Below, in pieces: positions 37,309 through 46,964 of a DNA stretch of 64,000 nucleotides. Each line of letters begins with the position of its first letter. Within the stretch, counting starts at the first letter, position 1. Made by a program: the position numbers and the translations under genes. The notes under the pieces were generated by a model. The model was not told the origin of the DNA. It saw nothing but the letters and a program-made list of their open reading frames with translations, and did not search any database. This stretch comes from an uncultured Streptomyces sp. (GTDB lineage Bacteria; Actinomycetota; Actinomycetes; Streptomycetales; Streptomycetaceae): the NCBI RefSeq assembly GCF_947488945.1, contig NZ_CANLBS010000001.1, positions 186,001 through 250,000 of the forward strand, written 5' to 3'.

Positions 37309-39678
37309 ATGGCCAGCAGCACCAGCACGGCCGAGGTTTTGGACGTGGAACTCTCCGAGGCCGAGCTGATCATCGGCGGGATGACCTGCGCGTCGTGCGC
37401 GGCCCGCGTCGAGAAGAAGCTCAACCGGATGGACGGCGTCACCGCCACCGTCAACTACGCCACCGAGAAGGCGCGCGTCTCGTATCCCCCGGGGACGGAG
37501 CTGGCGGACCTCGTCGCGACCGTCGAGAAGACCGGTTACACCGCCACCCGGCCGCCGCGTCCGGAACCGGAACCGGAGCCGGCGGCATCCGCGCCGCCGC
37601 CCCCCACGGCCGCCGACGCGCCCGCACCGGGGGCGGCGGACCCCCGCCCGGCACGGCCCGGGCCCGGTTCCGGGGACGTCGCGACCGCCCCGGTCCCCGC
37701 CGAGGAGCCGGAGAGCGCCGAGCCGGCCGCGCTGCGCGGGCGGCTGACCGTCTCCGCCGTGCTCTCGATTCCGGTCGTGCTGCTCGCCATGGTCCCGGCG
37801 CTGCAGTTCGACAACTGGCAGTGGCTCTCGCTCACCCTGGCCGCCCCGGTCGTGGTCTGGGGCGGCCTGCCGTTCCACCGCGCCACCTGGACCAACCTGC
37901 GGCACGGTGCGGCCACCATGGACACCCTGGTGTCGGTCGGCACGCTCGCCGCGTTCGGCTGGTCCCTGTGGGCCCTGTTCCTGGGCGACGCGGGGATGTC
38001 GGGCATGCGGCACGGCTTCGAGCTCACCGCCGGCCGCGAGGGGGCGTCCTCGGCGCTCTACCTGGAGGTCGCCGCAGGCGTCGTCACCTTCCTGCTGCTC
38101 GGCCGCTATCTGGAGGCGCGCTCCAAACGGAAGGCGGGATCGGCGCTGCGCGCACTGCTGCACCTGGGCGCCAAGGACGTGGCGGTGCTGAGGGACGGCG
38201 CCGAGGTGCGCGTCCCGGTCGGCCGGCTCGCCGTCGGCGACCGGTTCGTGGTGCGTCCCGGCGAGAAGATCGCCACCGACGGCACGGTGGTCGACGGTTC
38301 GTCCGCCGTGGACGCCTCGATGCTCACCGGCGAGTCCGTGCCCGTGGACGTCACCGCGGGGGACACCGTCACCGGCGCCACGGTGAACGTCTCCGGCCGG
38401 CTGGTGGTGGAGGCCGTCCGGGTCGGCGCCGACACCCAGCTCGCCCGGATGGCCCGCCTCGTGGAGGACGCGCAGAACGGCAAGGCCCGGGTGCAGCGGC
38501 TGGCCGACCGGATCTCGGCGGTCTTCGTGCCGGTGGTGCTGCTGATCGCGCTGGCGACCCTGGTGGGCTGGCTGCTGGTGACCGACGACGTGACGGCGGC
38601 GTTCACCGCCGCCGTGGCGGTCCTGATCATCGCCTGCCCGTGCGCCCTCGGACTCGCCACGCCGACGGCGCTGCTGGTGGGCACCGGGCGCGGGGCGCAG
38701 CTCGGCATCCTCATCAAGGGCCCCGAGGTGCTGGAGACGACCCGTCGGGTGGACACGATCGTGCTCGACAAGACCGGGACCGTCACCACCGGCCGCATGT
38801 CCCTGCGCGCGGTCCGTACCGCCGACGGCACCGACGAGGACGAGGCCCTGCGGCTGGCGGGCGCCCTGGAGCACGCCTCCGAGCACCCGGTGGCGCGGGC
38901 CGTCGCGTCCGCCGCCGCCGAGCGGTTCGGCGCGCTGCCGGTCCCGCGGGACTTCGCCAACCTGCCCGGCCTCGGCGTCCGGGGCGAGGTGGACGGACGG
39001 ACCGTACTGGTCGGCCGGGCCTCGCTGCTGGCCCGGGAGGGCGTCACGATGCCCCCCGTCCTCGCCTCGGCCCTGGCGGACGCCGCCGGCCGTACCGCGG
39101 TGGCGGTGGCCTGGGACGGTGCGGCGCGAGCGGTGCTGGAGGTCGCGGACACCGTGAAGGAGAGCAGCGCGGCGGCCGTCGCCGAGCTGAAGGCACTGGG
39201 GCTGAGTCCGGTGCTGCTGACCGGGGACGACCGGGCGGTGGCGGACGCGGTGGCCCGCGAGGTCGGCATCGAGCGGGTCTACGCGCAGGTGCTGCCGGAG
39301 GAGAAGGTCGCGGTGGTCCGCGCGCTGCAGGCGGAGGGCCGGTCGGTCGCCATGGTGGGCGACGGCGTGAACGACGCCGCGGCTCTCGCCGCGGCCGATC
39401 TGGGGCTCGCCATGGGCACCGGGACGGACGCGGCGATCGAAGCCGGCGACCTCACCCTCGTTCGTGGAGATCTGAAGGTGACGGCAACGGCGATCCGCCT
39501 GTCCCGGCGCACCCTGGCCACCATCCGGACCAACCTGTTCTGGGCGTTCGGCTACAACGTGGCCGCCCTGCCGCTGGCCGCTTCGGGCCTGCTCAACCCG
39601 ATGATCGCGGGTGCCGCGATGGCCTTTTCGTCCGTGTTCGTGGTCACGAACAGCCTCCGCCTACGCGCCTTCACGTAA
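37309..39678 (+). CDS. copA: Copper-exporting P1B-type ATPase CopA (789 aa)
   Basis: ATG 37309 follows GGAG; GTG 37261 is an alternative without a site. One N-terminal HMA domain has GMTCASC (Cys 27 and 30), followed by a Pro/Glu/Ala-rich linker (about 82-150). The ATPase has eight helices, MLTGES in the actuator, CPC in the metal-passing helix (443-445), phosphorylated D487 in DKTGT, the SEHPVA nucleotide motif with its His, and GDGVNDA. The NxxxxNxxYN-type and MxxSS motifs at the C-terminus ([14 protein letters not shown]) fit Cu(I) specificity. It exports copper across the membrane in one operon with copZ. Confidence 0.95.
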   Translation: MASSTSTAEVLDVELSEAELIIGGMTCASCAARVEKKLNRMDGVTATVNYATEKARVSYPPGTELADLVATVEKTGYTATRPPRPEPEPEPAASAPPPPTAADAPAPGAADPRPARPGPGSGDVATAPVPAEEPESAEPAALRGRLTVSAVLSIPVVLLAMVPALQFDNWQWLSLTLAAPVVVWGGLPFHRATWTNLRHGAATMDTLVSVGTLAAFGWSLWALFLGDAGMSGMRHGFELTAGREGASSALYLEVAAGVVTFLLLGRYLEARSKRKAGSALRALLHLGAKDVAVLRDGAEVRVPVGRLAVGDRFVVRPGEKIATDGTVVDGSSAVDASMLTGESVPVDVTAGDTVTGATVNVSGRLVVEAVRVGADTQLARMARLVEDAQNGKARVQRLADRISAVFVPVVLLIALATLVGWLLVTDDVTAAFTAAVAVLIIACPCALGLATPTALLVGTGRGAQLGILIKGPEVLETTRRVDTIVLDKTGTVTTGRMSLRAVRTADGTDEDEALRLAGALEHASEHPVARAVASAAAERFGALPVPRDFANLPGLGVRGEVDGRTVLVGRASLLAREGVTMPPVLASALADAAGRTAVAVAWDGAARAVLEVADTVKESSAAAVAELKALGLSPVLLTGDDRAVADAVAREVGIERVYAQVLPEEKVAVVRALQAEGRSVAMVGDGVNDAAALAAADLGLAMGTGTDAAIEAGDLTLVRGDLKVTATAIRLSRRTLATIRTNLFWAFGYNVAALPLAASGLLNPMIAGAAMAFSSVFVVTNSLRLRAFT

Positions 39679-39761
39679 TTTCCACAATGAGATTTAGATC
39701 ACACTGGTTTCAGGGTAACCATTCTGGGGGTCCACGAGTCTTAGAGTTCGAATGCCAAGGA

Positions 39762-39807
39762 TGTCTTGGGGGACGTCCGATGGAGTGTCTTGGGGGACGC
39801 TCCGTGG
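39762..39807. repeat. Direct repeat, period 24 bp
   Basis: TGTCTTGGGGGACG occurs at 39762-39775 and again at 39786-39799, each followed by a related TCCGATGG or CTCCGTGG. It may be a pair of protein-binding sites or part of a small RNA. Confidence 0.8.
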
Positions 39808-39887
39808 CAAGCGTGGCCGGGGCACGTGCACCGGGGAGCTTGAGCGGCCCTCCCGTGCGTACGTACCCCGGCAGATCGCGCACAAAT

Positions 39888-39908
39888 AAGGAGGTTTCAG
39901 GCCTCCTT
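39888..39908 (+). terminator. 7-bp hairpin AAGGAGG/CCTCCTT downstream of copA
   Basis: AAGGAGG (39888-39894) pairs with CCTCCTT (39902-39908) around a 7-base loop. It could end copA or small RNA transcripts. The left arm equals an ideal Shine-Dalgarno sequence, but no start codon follows. Confidence 0.5.
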
Positions 39909-39955
39909 CAGACGCCCGGCCGGATCCCGTGGGGGGAATCCGCACCGGGAAATGG

Positions 39956-40005
39956 GAAGCGCCCCGTCCGTCGACCCGTGGGGGGATCGATCGGCGGGGC
40001 GCTTC
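39956..40005. terminator. 11-bp inverted repeat in the copA-citrate synthase gap
   Basis: GAAGCGCCCCG (39956-39966) pairs perfectly with 39995-40005 around a 28-base loop. It is probably a terminator for copA or for read-through from citrate synthase. Confidence 0.6.
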
Positions 40006-40533
40006 TCGCGAAGAACCGGGGAAGCCGCCCGGCCCGCACAGCGCCACCGTGACCGCTTCCGGCCGCGCGCGCCCCGCACTCGCACGACCGCTCACGCACC
40101 TCCCGGCGACCACTCCCCGTGCCTGCGCCTGCGCCCGGTGCCCGCCAGCTCTCCGGCCGTCCGCCGCGACGCGACCCGTACACCGCGCCCTTGACGCACC
40201 GCGCGTACGCCGTGCCGCTCCGCACCGCCCGTACGCCCCGGCCCCCGCGTCGCGCCGGACGGCCCCCGAACGCCGAATCGCCCCGGACACCGCGCTCTGT
40301 GCGAAAGCGCGGTACGCGGGGCGAAGGCAGTCGGCCGAAGAGGCCGGGTGCCGGGCTCGTACGTCAGGACGGCGGCTCGACGGGTACTGCGGGCCGGCCG
40401 CGGGCGGAGTCGTGGGCCCCTCACGGTTCGCGCGGCTCGGCGTTCTCCGTGGTGCGGGGCTCCCGACGACGTCCGGGTCGCGGTCGGTCCGGTACTGCGG
40501 TGGGGCGGAGCGGGCGGCTCCGTCCGAGGTGCG

Positions 40534-41832
40534 TCAGCGACCCTCGACCGGGACGAAGTCGCGCAGGACCTCGCCGGTGTAGATCTGACGCGGACGGCCG
40601 ATGCGCGAACCCGGCTCCTTGATCATCTCGTGCCACTGGGCGATCCAGCCGGGCAGCCGGCCGAGCGCGAAGAGCACGGTGAACATCTCGGTCGGGAAGC
40701 CCATGGCGCGGTAGATCAGGCCCGTGTAGAAGTCCACGTTGGGGTAGAGGTTGCGCGAGACGAAGTAGTCGTCGGAGAGCGCGTGCTCTTCCAGCTTCAG
40801 CGCGATGTCGAGCAGCTCGTCGGACTTGCCGAGGGCCGAGAGGACGTCGTGCGCGGCGGCCTTGATGATCTTGGCGCGCGGGTCGAAGGACTTGTACACC
40901 CGGTGGCCGAAGCCCATCAGGCGGACGCCGTCCTCCTTGTTCTTCACCTTGCGGATGAAGGAGTCGACGTCGCCGCCGTTGGCCTGGATGCCTTCCAGCA
41001 TCTCCAGGACGGACTGGTTGGCGCCGCCGTGCAGCGGGCCCCAGAGCGCGGAGATGCCGGCGGAGATCGAGGCGAACATGTTCGCCTGCGAGGAGCCGAC
41101 CAGACGCACGGTGGAGGTCGAACAGTTCTGCTCGTGGTCCGCGTGCAGGATGAGGAGCTTGTCCAGCGCCGAGACGACGACCGGGTCGAGCTCGTACTCC
41201 TGGGCCGGCACGGAGAACGTCATGCGCAGGAAGTTCTCGACGTAGCCGAGGTCGTTGCGCGGGTAGACGAACGGGTGGCCGATCGACTTCTTGTAGGCGT
41301 ACGCCGCGATCGTGGGCAGCTTGGCGAGCAGCCGGATCGTGGAGAGGTGGCGCTGCTCCTCGTCGAACGGGTTGTGGCTGTCCTGGTAGAAGGTGGACAG
41401 CGCGCTGACGACCGAGGACAGCATGGCCATCGGGTGGGCGTCGCGCGGGAAGCCGTCGAAGAACCGCTTGACGTCCTCGTGCAGCAGCGTGTGCTGGGTG
41501 ATCTCGTTCTTGAAGGCCGACAGCTCGTCGACCTTCGGAAGCTCGCCGTTGATCAGCGTGTAGGCGACTTCCAGGAACGTCGAGTGCTCCGCGAGCTGCT
41601 CGATCGGGTAGCCGCGGTAGCGCAGGATGCCCTGCTCGCCGTCGAGGTACGTGATGGCCGATTTATAGGCGGCGGTGTTGCCGTAGCCGCTGTCCAGCGT
41701 CACCAGGCCCGTGTTGGCCCGGAGCTTCCCGATGTCGAAGCCCTCGTCGCCGACGGTGCTGTTGATCACCGGGTAGGTGTACTCGTCGTCGCCGTACCGC
41801 AGTACTACAGCGTTGTTGATGTGCTCGCTCAC
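40534..41832 (-). CDS. gltA: Citrate synthase
   Basis: The start is GTG 41832 with GAGGGATGA upstream; the product is 432 aa, the type II length. The catalytic residues read clearly: His in HADHEQNCSTSTVR, His in GPLHGGANQ and Asp in GHRVYKSFDPRA. It condenses oxaloacetate and acetyl-CoA to citrate in the first TCA step. The N-terminal beta domain (VLRYGDDEYTYPVINSTVG) is typical of type II hexameric enzymes. It is a single-gene unit, transcribed towards the copper operon. Confidence 0.97.
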   Translation of the reverse strand: MSEHINNAVVLRYGDDEYTYPVINSTVGDEGFDIGKLRANTGLVTLDSGYGNTAAYKSAITYLDGEQGILRYRGYPIEQLAEHSTFLEVAYTLINGELPKVDELSAFKNEITQHTLLHEDVKRFFDGFPRDAHPMAMLSSVVSALSTFYQDSHNPFDEEQRHLSTIRLLAKLPTIAAYAYKKSIGHPFVYPRNDLGYVENFLRMTFSVPAQEYELDPVVVSALDKLLILHADHEQNCSTSTVRLVGSSQANMFASISAGISALWGPLHGGANQSVLEMLEGIQANGGDVDSFIRKVKNKEDGVRLMGFGHRVYKSFDPRAKIIKAAAHDVLSALGKSDELLDIALKLEEHALSDDYFVSRNLYPNVDFYTGLIYRAMGFPTEMFTVLFALGRLPGWIAQWHEMIKEPGSRIGRPRQIYTGEVLRDFVPVEGR

Positions 41833-42029
41833 GTCATCCCTCACCGACGTAGTGCCTCTTCTTCGAGGTGCCCTGACTGTCTCCACCCTCCCCCATTTGG
41901 CTCAGGAGAGTGCACTCGGGGTCGTCCATTGGACCTACTGACGGCACTGAGTGCCGCCAACCTTTTCATCCTGCCCCCTCCGCCGTGGTTCCGGAAGACC
42001 TGGGTGATGTTTCCCACCGATTTGATCGA

Positions 42030-44258
42030 TCATTTTTGCGCGAAGTCTTCGCTCCGGCCTCCACGCAGCCGGAAATCCAGTGCCGTACAGCGTCTGCCTG
42101 CGGAAACCGTGCGGACCGCCTGCCCGATCGCCTTGCGGGAGCCGACCAGGACGACGAGCCTCTTGGCCCGGGTCACCGCGGTGTAGAGCAGGTTGCGTTG
42201 CAGCATCATCCAGGCGCTGTTGGTGACCGGAACGACCACGGCCGGGTACTCGCTGCCCTGGGAGCGATGGATCGTCAGGGCGTAGGCGTGCGCCAGCTCG
42301 TCCAGTTCGTCGAAGTCGTAACCGATCTCCTCGTCCTCGTCGGTGCGGACGGTCAGCCGTTGCTCGTCGGCGTCGAGAGAGGTGACGACACCCACCGTGC
42401 CGTTGAACACCCCGTTCTCTCCTTTTTCGTAGTTGTTTCTGATTTGGGTGACTTTATCGCCCACCCGGAACACACGGCCGCCGAATCGCTTTTCAGGCAC
42501 TTCGGGCCTTCCGGGCGTAATTACCTGCTGCAGGAGGCCGTTCAGGTGGCCGGCCCCGGCCGGACCGCGGTGCATCGGCGTCAGAACCTGGATGTCCCGG
42601 CGCGGATCGAGGCCGAACTTGGCCGGAAGCCGACGGGCCGCGACGTCCACGGCGAGCTTCCCGGCGTCCTCCGTCTCGTCCTCCACGAAGAGGAAGAAGT
42701 CGTCGAGCCCCTGGGTCACCGGGGGGAGCCCGGAGTTGATCCGGTGGGCGTTGGTGACCACGCCGGACTGCTGGGCCTGCCGGAAGATGCGGGTCAGCCG
42801 CACGGCCGGGACCGGACCGCCCTCGGCCAGCAGGTCCCGCAGCACCTCCCCCGCGCCGACCGAGGGGAGCTGGTCGACGTCCCCGACCATGAGGAGGTGG
42901 GCACCGGGTGCCACCGCCTTCACCAGCTTGTTGGCCAGCAGCAGATCGAGCATCGACGCCTCGTCCACGACGACGAGATCGGCGTCCAGCGGCCGGTCCT
43001 TGTCGTACGCCGCGTCGCCGCCCGGCTTCAGCTCCAGCAGCCGGTGCACGGTGGACGCCTCTGCCCCCGTCAGTTCGGCGAGCCGCTTGGCGGCCCGGCC
43101 GGTGGGGGCGGCCAGCACCACCTTCGCCTTCTTGGCCCGCGCGAGCTCCACGATGGACCGCACGGTGAACGACTTGCCGCAGCCCGGCCCTCCGGTGAGC
43201 ACGGCGACCTTCCGCGTCAGCGCCAGCCTGACCGCGGCCTCCTGCTCGGGCGCGAGCGTGGTGCCGGTGCGGGCGGCGAGCCAGCCGAGCGCCTTGCCCC
43301 AGTCCACGTCCTGGAAGGCGGGCATCCGGTCGTCCGGCGTCCCCAGCAGCCGGCGCACCTGGCCGGCCAGGGACAGCTCGGCCCGGTGGAAGGGGACGAG
43401 GTAGACGGCGGTGACCGGATCGCCGCCGTCGGCGGCCGGCACCTTCTCCCGTACGACGCCCTCGGGGTCGGCGGCCAGTTCGGCCAGGCAGTCGATGACG
43501 AGGCCGGTGTCGACCTGGAGGAGTTTGACCCCGTCGGCGATGAGCCGTTCCTCGGGGAGGTAGCAGTGCCCCTGGTCGGAGGACTGGGACAGCGCGTACT
43601 GGAGTCCGGCCCGCACCCGTTCCGGGCTGTCGTGCGGGATGCCGACCGCCTGGGCGATCTTGTCGGCGGTGAGGAATCCGATGCCCCAGACGTCGGCGGC
43701 CAGCCGGTAGGGCTGGTTCTTCACGACGGAGATCGAGGCGTCCTCGTACTTCTTATAGATCCGCACGGCGATGGAGGTGGAGACGCCGACGGACTGAAGG
43801 AAGATCATGACCTCCTTGATCGCCTTCTGCTCCTCCCAGGCGTCGGCGATCCGCCTGGTCCGCTTCGGCCCGAGTCCCGGCACCTCGATGAGCCGCTTCG
43901 GGTCCTGCTCGATGACGTCGAGGGTGTCCAGGCCGAAGTGGGTGGTGATCCGGTCGGCCATGACCGGCCCGATCCCCTTGATGAGGCCGGAGCCGAGATA
44001 CCGGCGGATGCCCTGGATGGTGGCCGGCAGCACGGTCGTGTAGTTCTCCACCACGAACTGCTTGCCGTACTGGGAGTGCGAGGCCCAGCGCCCCTCCATC
44101 CGCAGCGACTCCCCCGGCTGCGCGCCGAGCAGCGACCCCACGACGGTGAGCAGGTCGCCGCTCCGTCCGGTGTCGACGCGCGCGACGGTGTACCCGTTCT
44201 CCTCGTTCGCGTACGTGATCCTCTCCAGGACCCCTTCGAGGACGGCCATGTTGGACAT
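42030..44258 (-). CDS. recD2: RecD2-type SF1B DNA helicase (742 aa)
   Basis: The start is ATG 44258, with ATG 44249 an alternative; neither has a strong ribosome site. The N-terminal OB-like domain (residues 1-85) and helix-hairpin-helix repeats (about 90-200: YLGSGLIKGIGPVMADRI, VPGLGPKRTRRI) mark RecD2 rather than RecBCD RecD. Helicase motifs follow: I GGPGCGKS, Ia APTGRAAKRL, II VVVDEASM, III GDVDQLPSVGAG, IV region RIFRQA, V TIHRSQGSEYPAVV, VI YTAVTRAK. It unwinds DNA 5' to 3' and supports replication-fork repair. It is divergent from the DUF6584-like gene. Confidence 0.94.
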   Translation of the reverse strand: MSNMAVLEGVLERITYANEENGYTVARVDTGRSGDLLTVVGSLLGAQPGESLRMEGRWASHSQYGKQFVVENYTTVLPATIQGIRRYLGSGLIKGIGPVMADRITTHFGLDTLDVIEQDPKRLIEVPGLGPKRTRRIADAWEEQKAIKEVMIFLQSVGVSTSIAVRIYKKYEDASISVVKNQPYRLAADVWGIGFLTADKIAQAVGIPHDSPERVRAGLQYALSQSSDQGHCYLPEERLIADGVKLLQVDTGLVIDCLAELAADPEGVVREKVPAADGGDPVTAVYLVPFHRAELSLAGQVRRLLGTPDDRMPAFQDVDWGKALGWLAARTGTTLAPEQEAAVRLALTRKVAVLTGGPGCGKSFTVRSIVELARAKKAKVVLAAPTGRAAKRLAELTGAEASTVHRLLELKPGGDAAYDKDRPLDADLVVVDEASMLDLLLANKLVKAVAPGAHLLMVGDVDQLPSVGAGEVLRDLLAEGGPVPAVRLTRIFRQAQQSGVVTNAHRINSGLPPVTQGLDDFFLFVEDETEDAGKLAVDVAARRLPAKFGLDPRRDIQVLTPMHRGPAGAGHLNGLLQQVITPGRPEVPEKRFGGRVFRVGDKVTQIRNNYEKGENGVFNGTVGVVTSLDADEQRLTVRTDEDEEIGYDFDELDELAHAYALTIHRSQGSEYPAVVVPVTNSAWMMLQRNLLYTAVTRAKRLVVLVGSRKAIGQAVRTVSAGRRCTALDFRLRGGRSEDFAQK

Positions 44259-44311
44259 GGGGTCGACGGTATCGGGCGCCGCTGACAGGAGGCCGGGCGG
44301 TGGGCTCCCGG

Positions 44312-44392
44312 GGGCGGGGTGGGCCGGGGCATGGCGGTCCGGGGCGTGGCGGTCCGGGGGTAAACCGCTACCGCCCCGGGCCCACCCCGCCC
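44312..44392. promoter_or_regulatory. 19-bp inverted repeat in the recD2/DUF6584 divergent region
   Basis: The arm 44312-44330 pairs with 44373-44392, with one bulged base. The loop contains two copies of TGGCGGTCCGGGG and a nested GCGGT/ACCGC hairpin. It ends 12 bases before the ATG at 44405. It may be a leader structure or an operator. Confidence 0.55.
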
Positions 44393-44404
44393 GATGATGT
44401 GCGC

Positions 44405-44917
44405 ATGGCACTTGCACGGACGCTGGAGCGCGTCGACACGGACCTCGCCGCCGGGCGGCTCCCGGTAGCCCGCCAACGTCTGCGCGGACTCGTCTCGTCG
44501 TACCCGCAGGACCGCGGGGTACGGCGTCGGCTGGCCGAGGTCTACCGGCTTTTCGGGGAGCCCGCCGAGGCGGGCCGGTGGGCCTACCTGGAGGAGGACA
44601 GCGACCCGCGCGAGACGGCGGCGTTCGAGGAGCGGCACCCGGACCCGGTGCGCCGGATGCGGGCGATCGGCTGGCGGGGGCAGGAGTCGGCGGCCCACTC
44701 CCCCTTCGCGGAGGCCCGGTTGGCGTCGCTGCGGACTGCTGCGGAGAAGCGTCTGGGCCGGTCGGTCGACTGGGACACGCTCGCGGCGGCGGGGCCGGAG
44801 GGGTCCGCGGTGACGGAGAACACGCCCGCTGAGGCACTGGGTTTCGTGGGATGCCTGGTGCTGGTGGTGGCGGCCGCGGCGATCTGGGTCAACGGGCTGG
44901 TCGACCTGTTCGACTGA
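44405..44917 (+). CDS. DUF6584-like protein with C-terminal membrane helix (170 aa)
   Basis: ATG 44405. The N-terminal 60 residues look like a TPR-type helical pair (LERVDTDLAAGRLPVARQRLRGLVSSYPQDRGVRRRLAEVYRLFGEPAEAGRWAYL). A charged middle follows, then a single C-terminal hydrophobic helix (LGFVGCLVLVVAAAAIWV, about 145-163), so it is a tail-anchored protein. The match to DUF6584 is from memory of this opening and should be checked. Role unknown; it may bind partner proteins at the membrane. Confidence 0.75.
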   Translation: MALARTLERVDTDLAAGRLPVARQRLRGLVSSYPQDRGVRRRLAEVYRLFGEPAEAGRWAYLEEDSDPRETAAFEERHPDPVRRMRAIGWRGQESAAHSPFAEARLASLRTAAEKRLGRSVDWDTLAAAGPEGSAVTENTPAEALGFVGCLVLVVAAAAIWVNGLVDLFD

Positions 44918-45003
44918 TCCGGGCCCTCGCACCGGGCGGCCCGATCGTGTCGCCGGACCGCCGGGCCGCCGGGCCGCCGGTACGCCTCCGCCACCGTCAG
45001 CTC

Positions 45004-45387
45004 TCAGCTCTTCGGCGGGGCGAACTCCGGCTGGTCGAGCACGCGGAGCCAGCTTCCGTCGGCCTGCCGCCGCACCACCTGGGCACGGGCCCCGGAACCG
45101 TCCTTCGGCGGGGTGGAGGTGAGGGCGAGGTCCCCGCTGATCAGCGTGGGCAGCGGTACCTCCGGCTCGAACCGGGGACCGCCGGCGAGCACCTTCTCCC
45201 ACAGCACGCGGATAGCCTCCCGGCCGACGGTCTGTTCGCCCGGCGGGAACGCCAGCACGGCGTCCTCCTCGTAGAGCGCGGCCACCCCGGCGGCGTCACC
45301 GGCGTTGGACCGCTCGACGAACAGACGGGTGATGTCCTCCGGCGCCAGTGCCTTCTCGTACTTCTCGTACGCGTCGTACTCCGTCAT
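45004..45387 (-). CDS. SnoaL/SgcJ-like NTF2-fold protein (127 aa)
   Basis: ATG 45387 has an ideal GGAGGAC 6 bases upstream; this decides against the in-frame ATG 12 bases earlier. The pattern ITRLFVERSNAGDAAGVAALYEEDAVLAFPPGEQTVGREAIRVLWEKVLAGG is the typical opening of SnoaL-like polyketide-cyclase-type and SgcJ/EcaC proteins. The function may be hydrolysis or binding of a small molecule. It is divergent from a LysR regulator gene 136 bases away, a layout that usually means the regulator controls it. Confidence 0.82.
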   Translation of the reverse strand: MTEYDAYEKYEKALAPEDITRLFVERSNAGDAAGVAALYEEDAVLAFPPGEQTVGREAIRVLWEKVLAGGPRFEPEVPLPTLISGDLALTSTPPKDGSGARAQVVRRQADGSWLRVLDQPEFAPPKS

Positions 45388-45523
45388 GAAGTCCTCCATG
45401 GGTGGGGGGCGCGCGCCGCTCCCGGCGCGGGCCGGGTCGTCCGCCTCTCTGCACCGACCAGCCTGCGCCGCCCGTCATCAGAAGTCCAACAGATGCTCGG
45501 GATGGGAACTAGAATCAGGAGTC

Positions 45524-46420
45524 ATGGAACTACGGCAGCTCGAATATTTCGTCGCCGTCGCCGAGGAGCGCAACTTCACCCGCGCGGCCGAACGCGTGCG
45601 GATCAGCCAGTCCGGCGTCAGCGCGCAGATCCGCCGACTGGAGCGCGAGCTCGGCGCGAACCTCTTCGACCGGTCGACGCGGGTCGTGGCCCTCACGTCT
45701 GCGGGCGAGGCCGCTCTCGCCCACGCCCGCTCGGTGCTCGCCGCCGCCGGTTCGGTCGGCCGCGCGGTGACCGACGTGACCGGTCTCGTGCAGGGCCGGC
45801 TGACGGTCGGGATGGTCGCCGGCTGCACCATCACGCCGTGGTTCGACGCGCTCGCCGCCTTCCACGCGGCGCACCCCGGCGTCGAACTCGCCCTGCGGGA
45901 GGACGACTCGACCCGCCTGGCGGACGACGTACGGTCCGGCGCGGTCGACCTGGCCCTCATCGGTGCGGCCTCGACCACACCCGAAGGGCTGGACTCGCTG
46001 ACGATCGTCAGCGAGCGCCTGGTCGTCGCCGTCCCGCACGGGCACCCGCTGGCCCGGCTCCCGCACGTGACCCTGGACGACCTCTCCGCCCACCCGGTGA
46101 TCTGCATGCCTCCGGGCACCGGCCTGCGGGCGGTCTTCGACCGGGCGTGCGCGGTACGCGACCTCCGCCCCCGCATCGCCGTGGAGGCGGGCGCGGCCGA
46201 CGCGATCGCGGCCCTCGCGGTCCGGGGGCTGGGCGCGGCGGTGCTCAGCGAGTCGATGGCCCGCCACTACCGCGACCACCTCACCGCCCGCCCTCTCACC
46301 GACGCCGAAGAACCCGCCCTGCTGGCCCTGGTGTGGCGGGCGAGGCACAACCCGGCGGCGGAGGCACTGGTGGAGCGGGCACGGGAGGCGTTCGGGGTGG
46401 GGGCGGACGAGAGGGTCTGA
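45524..46420 (+). CDS. LysR-family transcriptional regulator (298 aa)
   Basis: ATG 45524 with AGGAG 4 bases before. The N-terminal winged HTH (MELRQLEYFVAVAEERNFTRAAERVRISQSGVSAQIRRLERELG) and a two-lobed effector domain from about 90 (LTVGMVAGCTITPWFDALAAF, VDLALIG) give the full LysR layout. It probably binds the 45388-45523 region and controls both itself and the divergent SnoaL-like gene. A weak CATC-N12-GATG dyad lies at 45476-45495. The effector is unknown. Confidence 0.92.
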   Translation: MELRQLEYFVAVAEERNFTRAAERVRISQSGVSAQIRRLERELGANLFDRSTRVVALTSAGEAALAHARSVLAAAGSVGRAVTDVTGLVQGRLTVGMVAGCTITPWFDALAAFHAAHPGVELALREDDSTRLADDVRSGAVDLALIGAASTTPEGLDSLTIVSERLVVAVPHGHPLARLPHVTLDDLSAHPVICMPPGTGLRAVFDRACAVRDLRPRIAVEAGAADAIAALAVRGLGAAVLSESMARHYRDHLTARPLTDAEEPALLALVWRARHNPAAEALVERAREAFGVGADERV

Positions 46421-46457
46421 CGGGGGCCAGTCGACGGGGGTGCGGTGGCGGGGCCGC

Positions 46458-46781
46458 TCAGAGGTCCGCGGTGCCCCCGGCCGGCCGCATCGCCCGCCGG
46501 CTCCTGCTCTCCGCGATCCGCTTCACCAGCCGCAGGGACTCGGTGAGCCGACTGGCCAGGAAGTGCAGCTCGACCGGTCCGATGCCGCTGTCCTCGTCCA
46601 GCAAGTCGTCGGCATGATCCAGCAGGTGCTCCGCCATGCCCAACTGGACGCTCTCGAAGGCGTCGGCGACGCGCGACACCGGGCCCGTCCCGTCGGTGAG
46701 TACGTAACAGGGCTTGCCCTCCTCCCCCGTCCACGGCAGCAGACGGTAGTGACCGGCCCGTGCCGCGATGTCCTCGGTCAT
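46458..46781 (-). CDS. Hypothetical protein (107 aa) divergent from the XRE regulator
   Basis: ATG 46781 follows GGGAGG. The protein is acidic with a helical second half (AFESVQLGMAEHLLDHADDLLDEDSG, VELHFLASRLTESLRLVKRI). Small proteins of this look are often found beside XRE/DUF397 pairs in Streptomyces. I do not recognise a named domain. No signal peptide or membrane segment is present. Confidence 0.68.
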   Translation of the reverse strand: MTEDIAARAGHYRLLPWTGEEGKPCYVLTDGTGPVSRVADAFESVQLGMAEHLLDHADDLLDEDSGIGPVELHFLASRLTESLRLVKRIAESRSRRAMRPAGGTADL

Positions 46782-46964
46782 GCGACTGCCTCCCGGCCGG
46801 GCGATACGCGGATCAGCTCTCTCATGGGCGGTGCTCTCCTCGTGACGGCATCCACGAACGGATGCTTTCCGTAGCGATCTCCTCACAGCCTGAGGTCGTG
46901 GATGGCTACGCTGCCAGGGGGTCGGGGATGACAGCGGGTCCGTCAAGACGGGGAGTTGGAGCGC

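Larger units (their letters stand above)
39679..40533. other. 855-base gap between convergent copA and citrate synthase genes
   Basis: No gene can be supported, although the gap is long. The left 230 bases are AT-richer than their surroundings and hold a 24-bp-period direct repeat, a 7-bp hairpin and an 11-bp hairpin (listed separately). The right half (40010-40530) is very GC-rich with no codon bias on either strand. A small RNA or small peptide gene is possible in the left part. Confidence 0.5.

Noticed and set aside
39746..39756. GTTCGAATGCC, tRNA T-loop-like, possibly an att site remnant
   Set aside because: The flanking bases do not form a T stem, no integrase is near, and no second copy was seen next to the tRNA-Arg gene.
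40348..42186. 612-codon frame antisense to citrate synthase
   Set aside because: A shadow; the citrate synthase frame has all catalytic residues.
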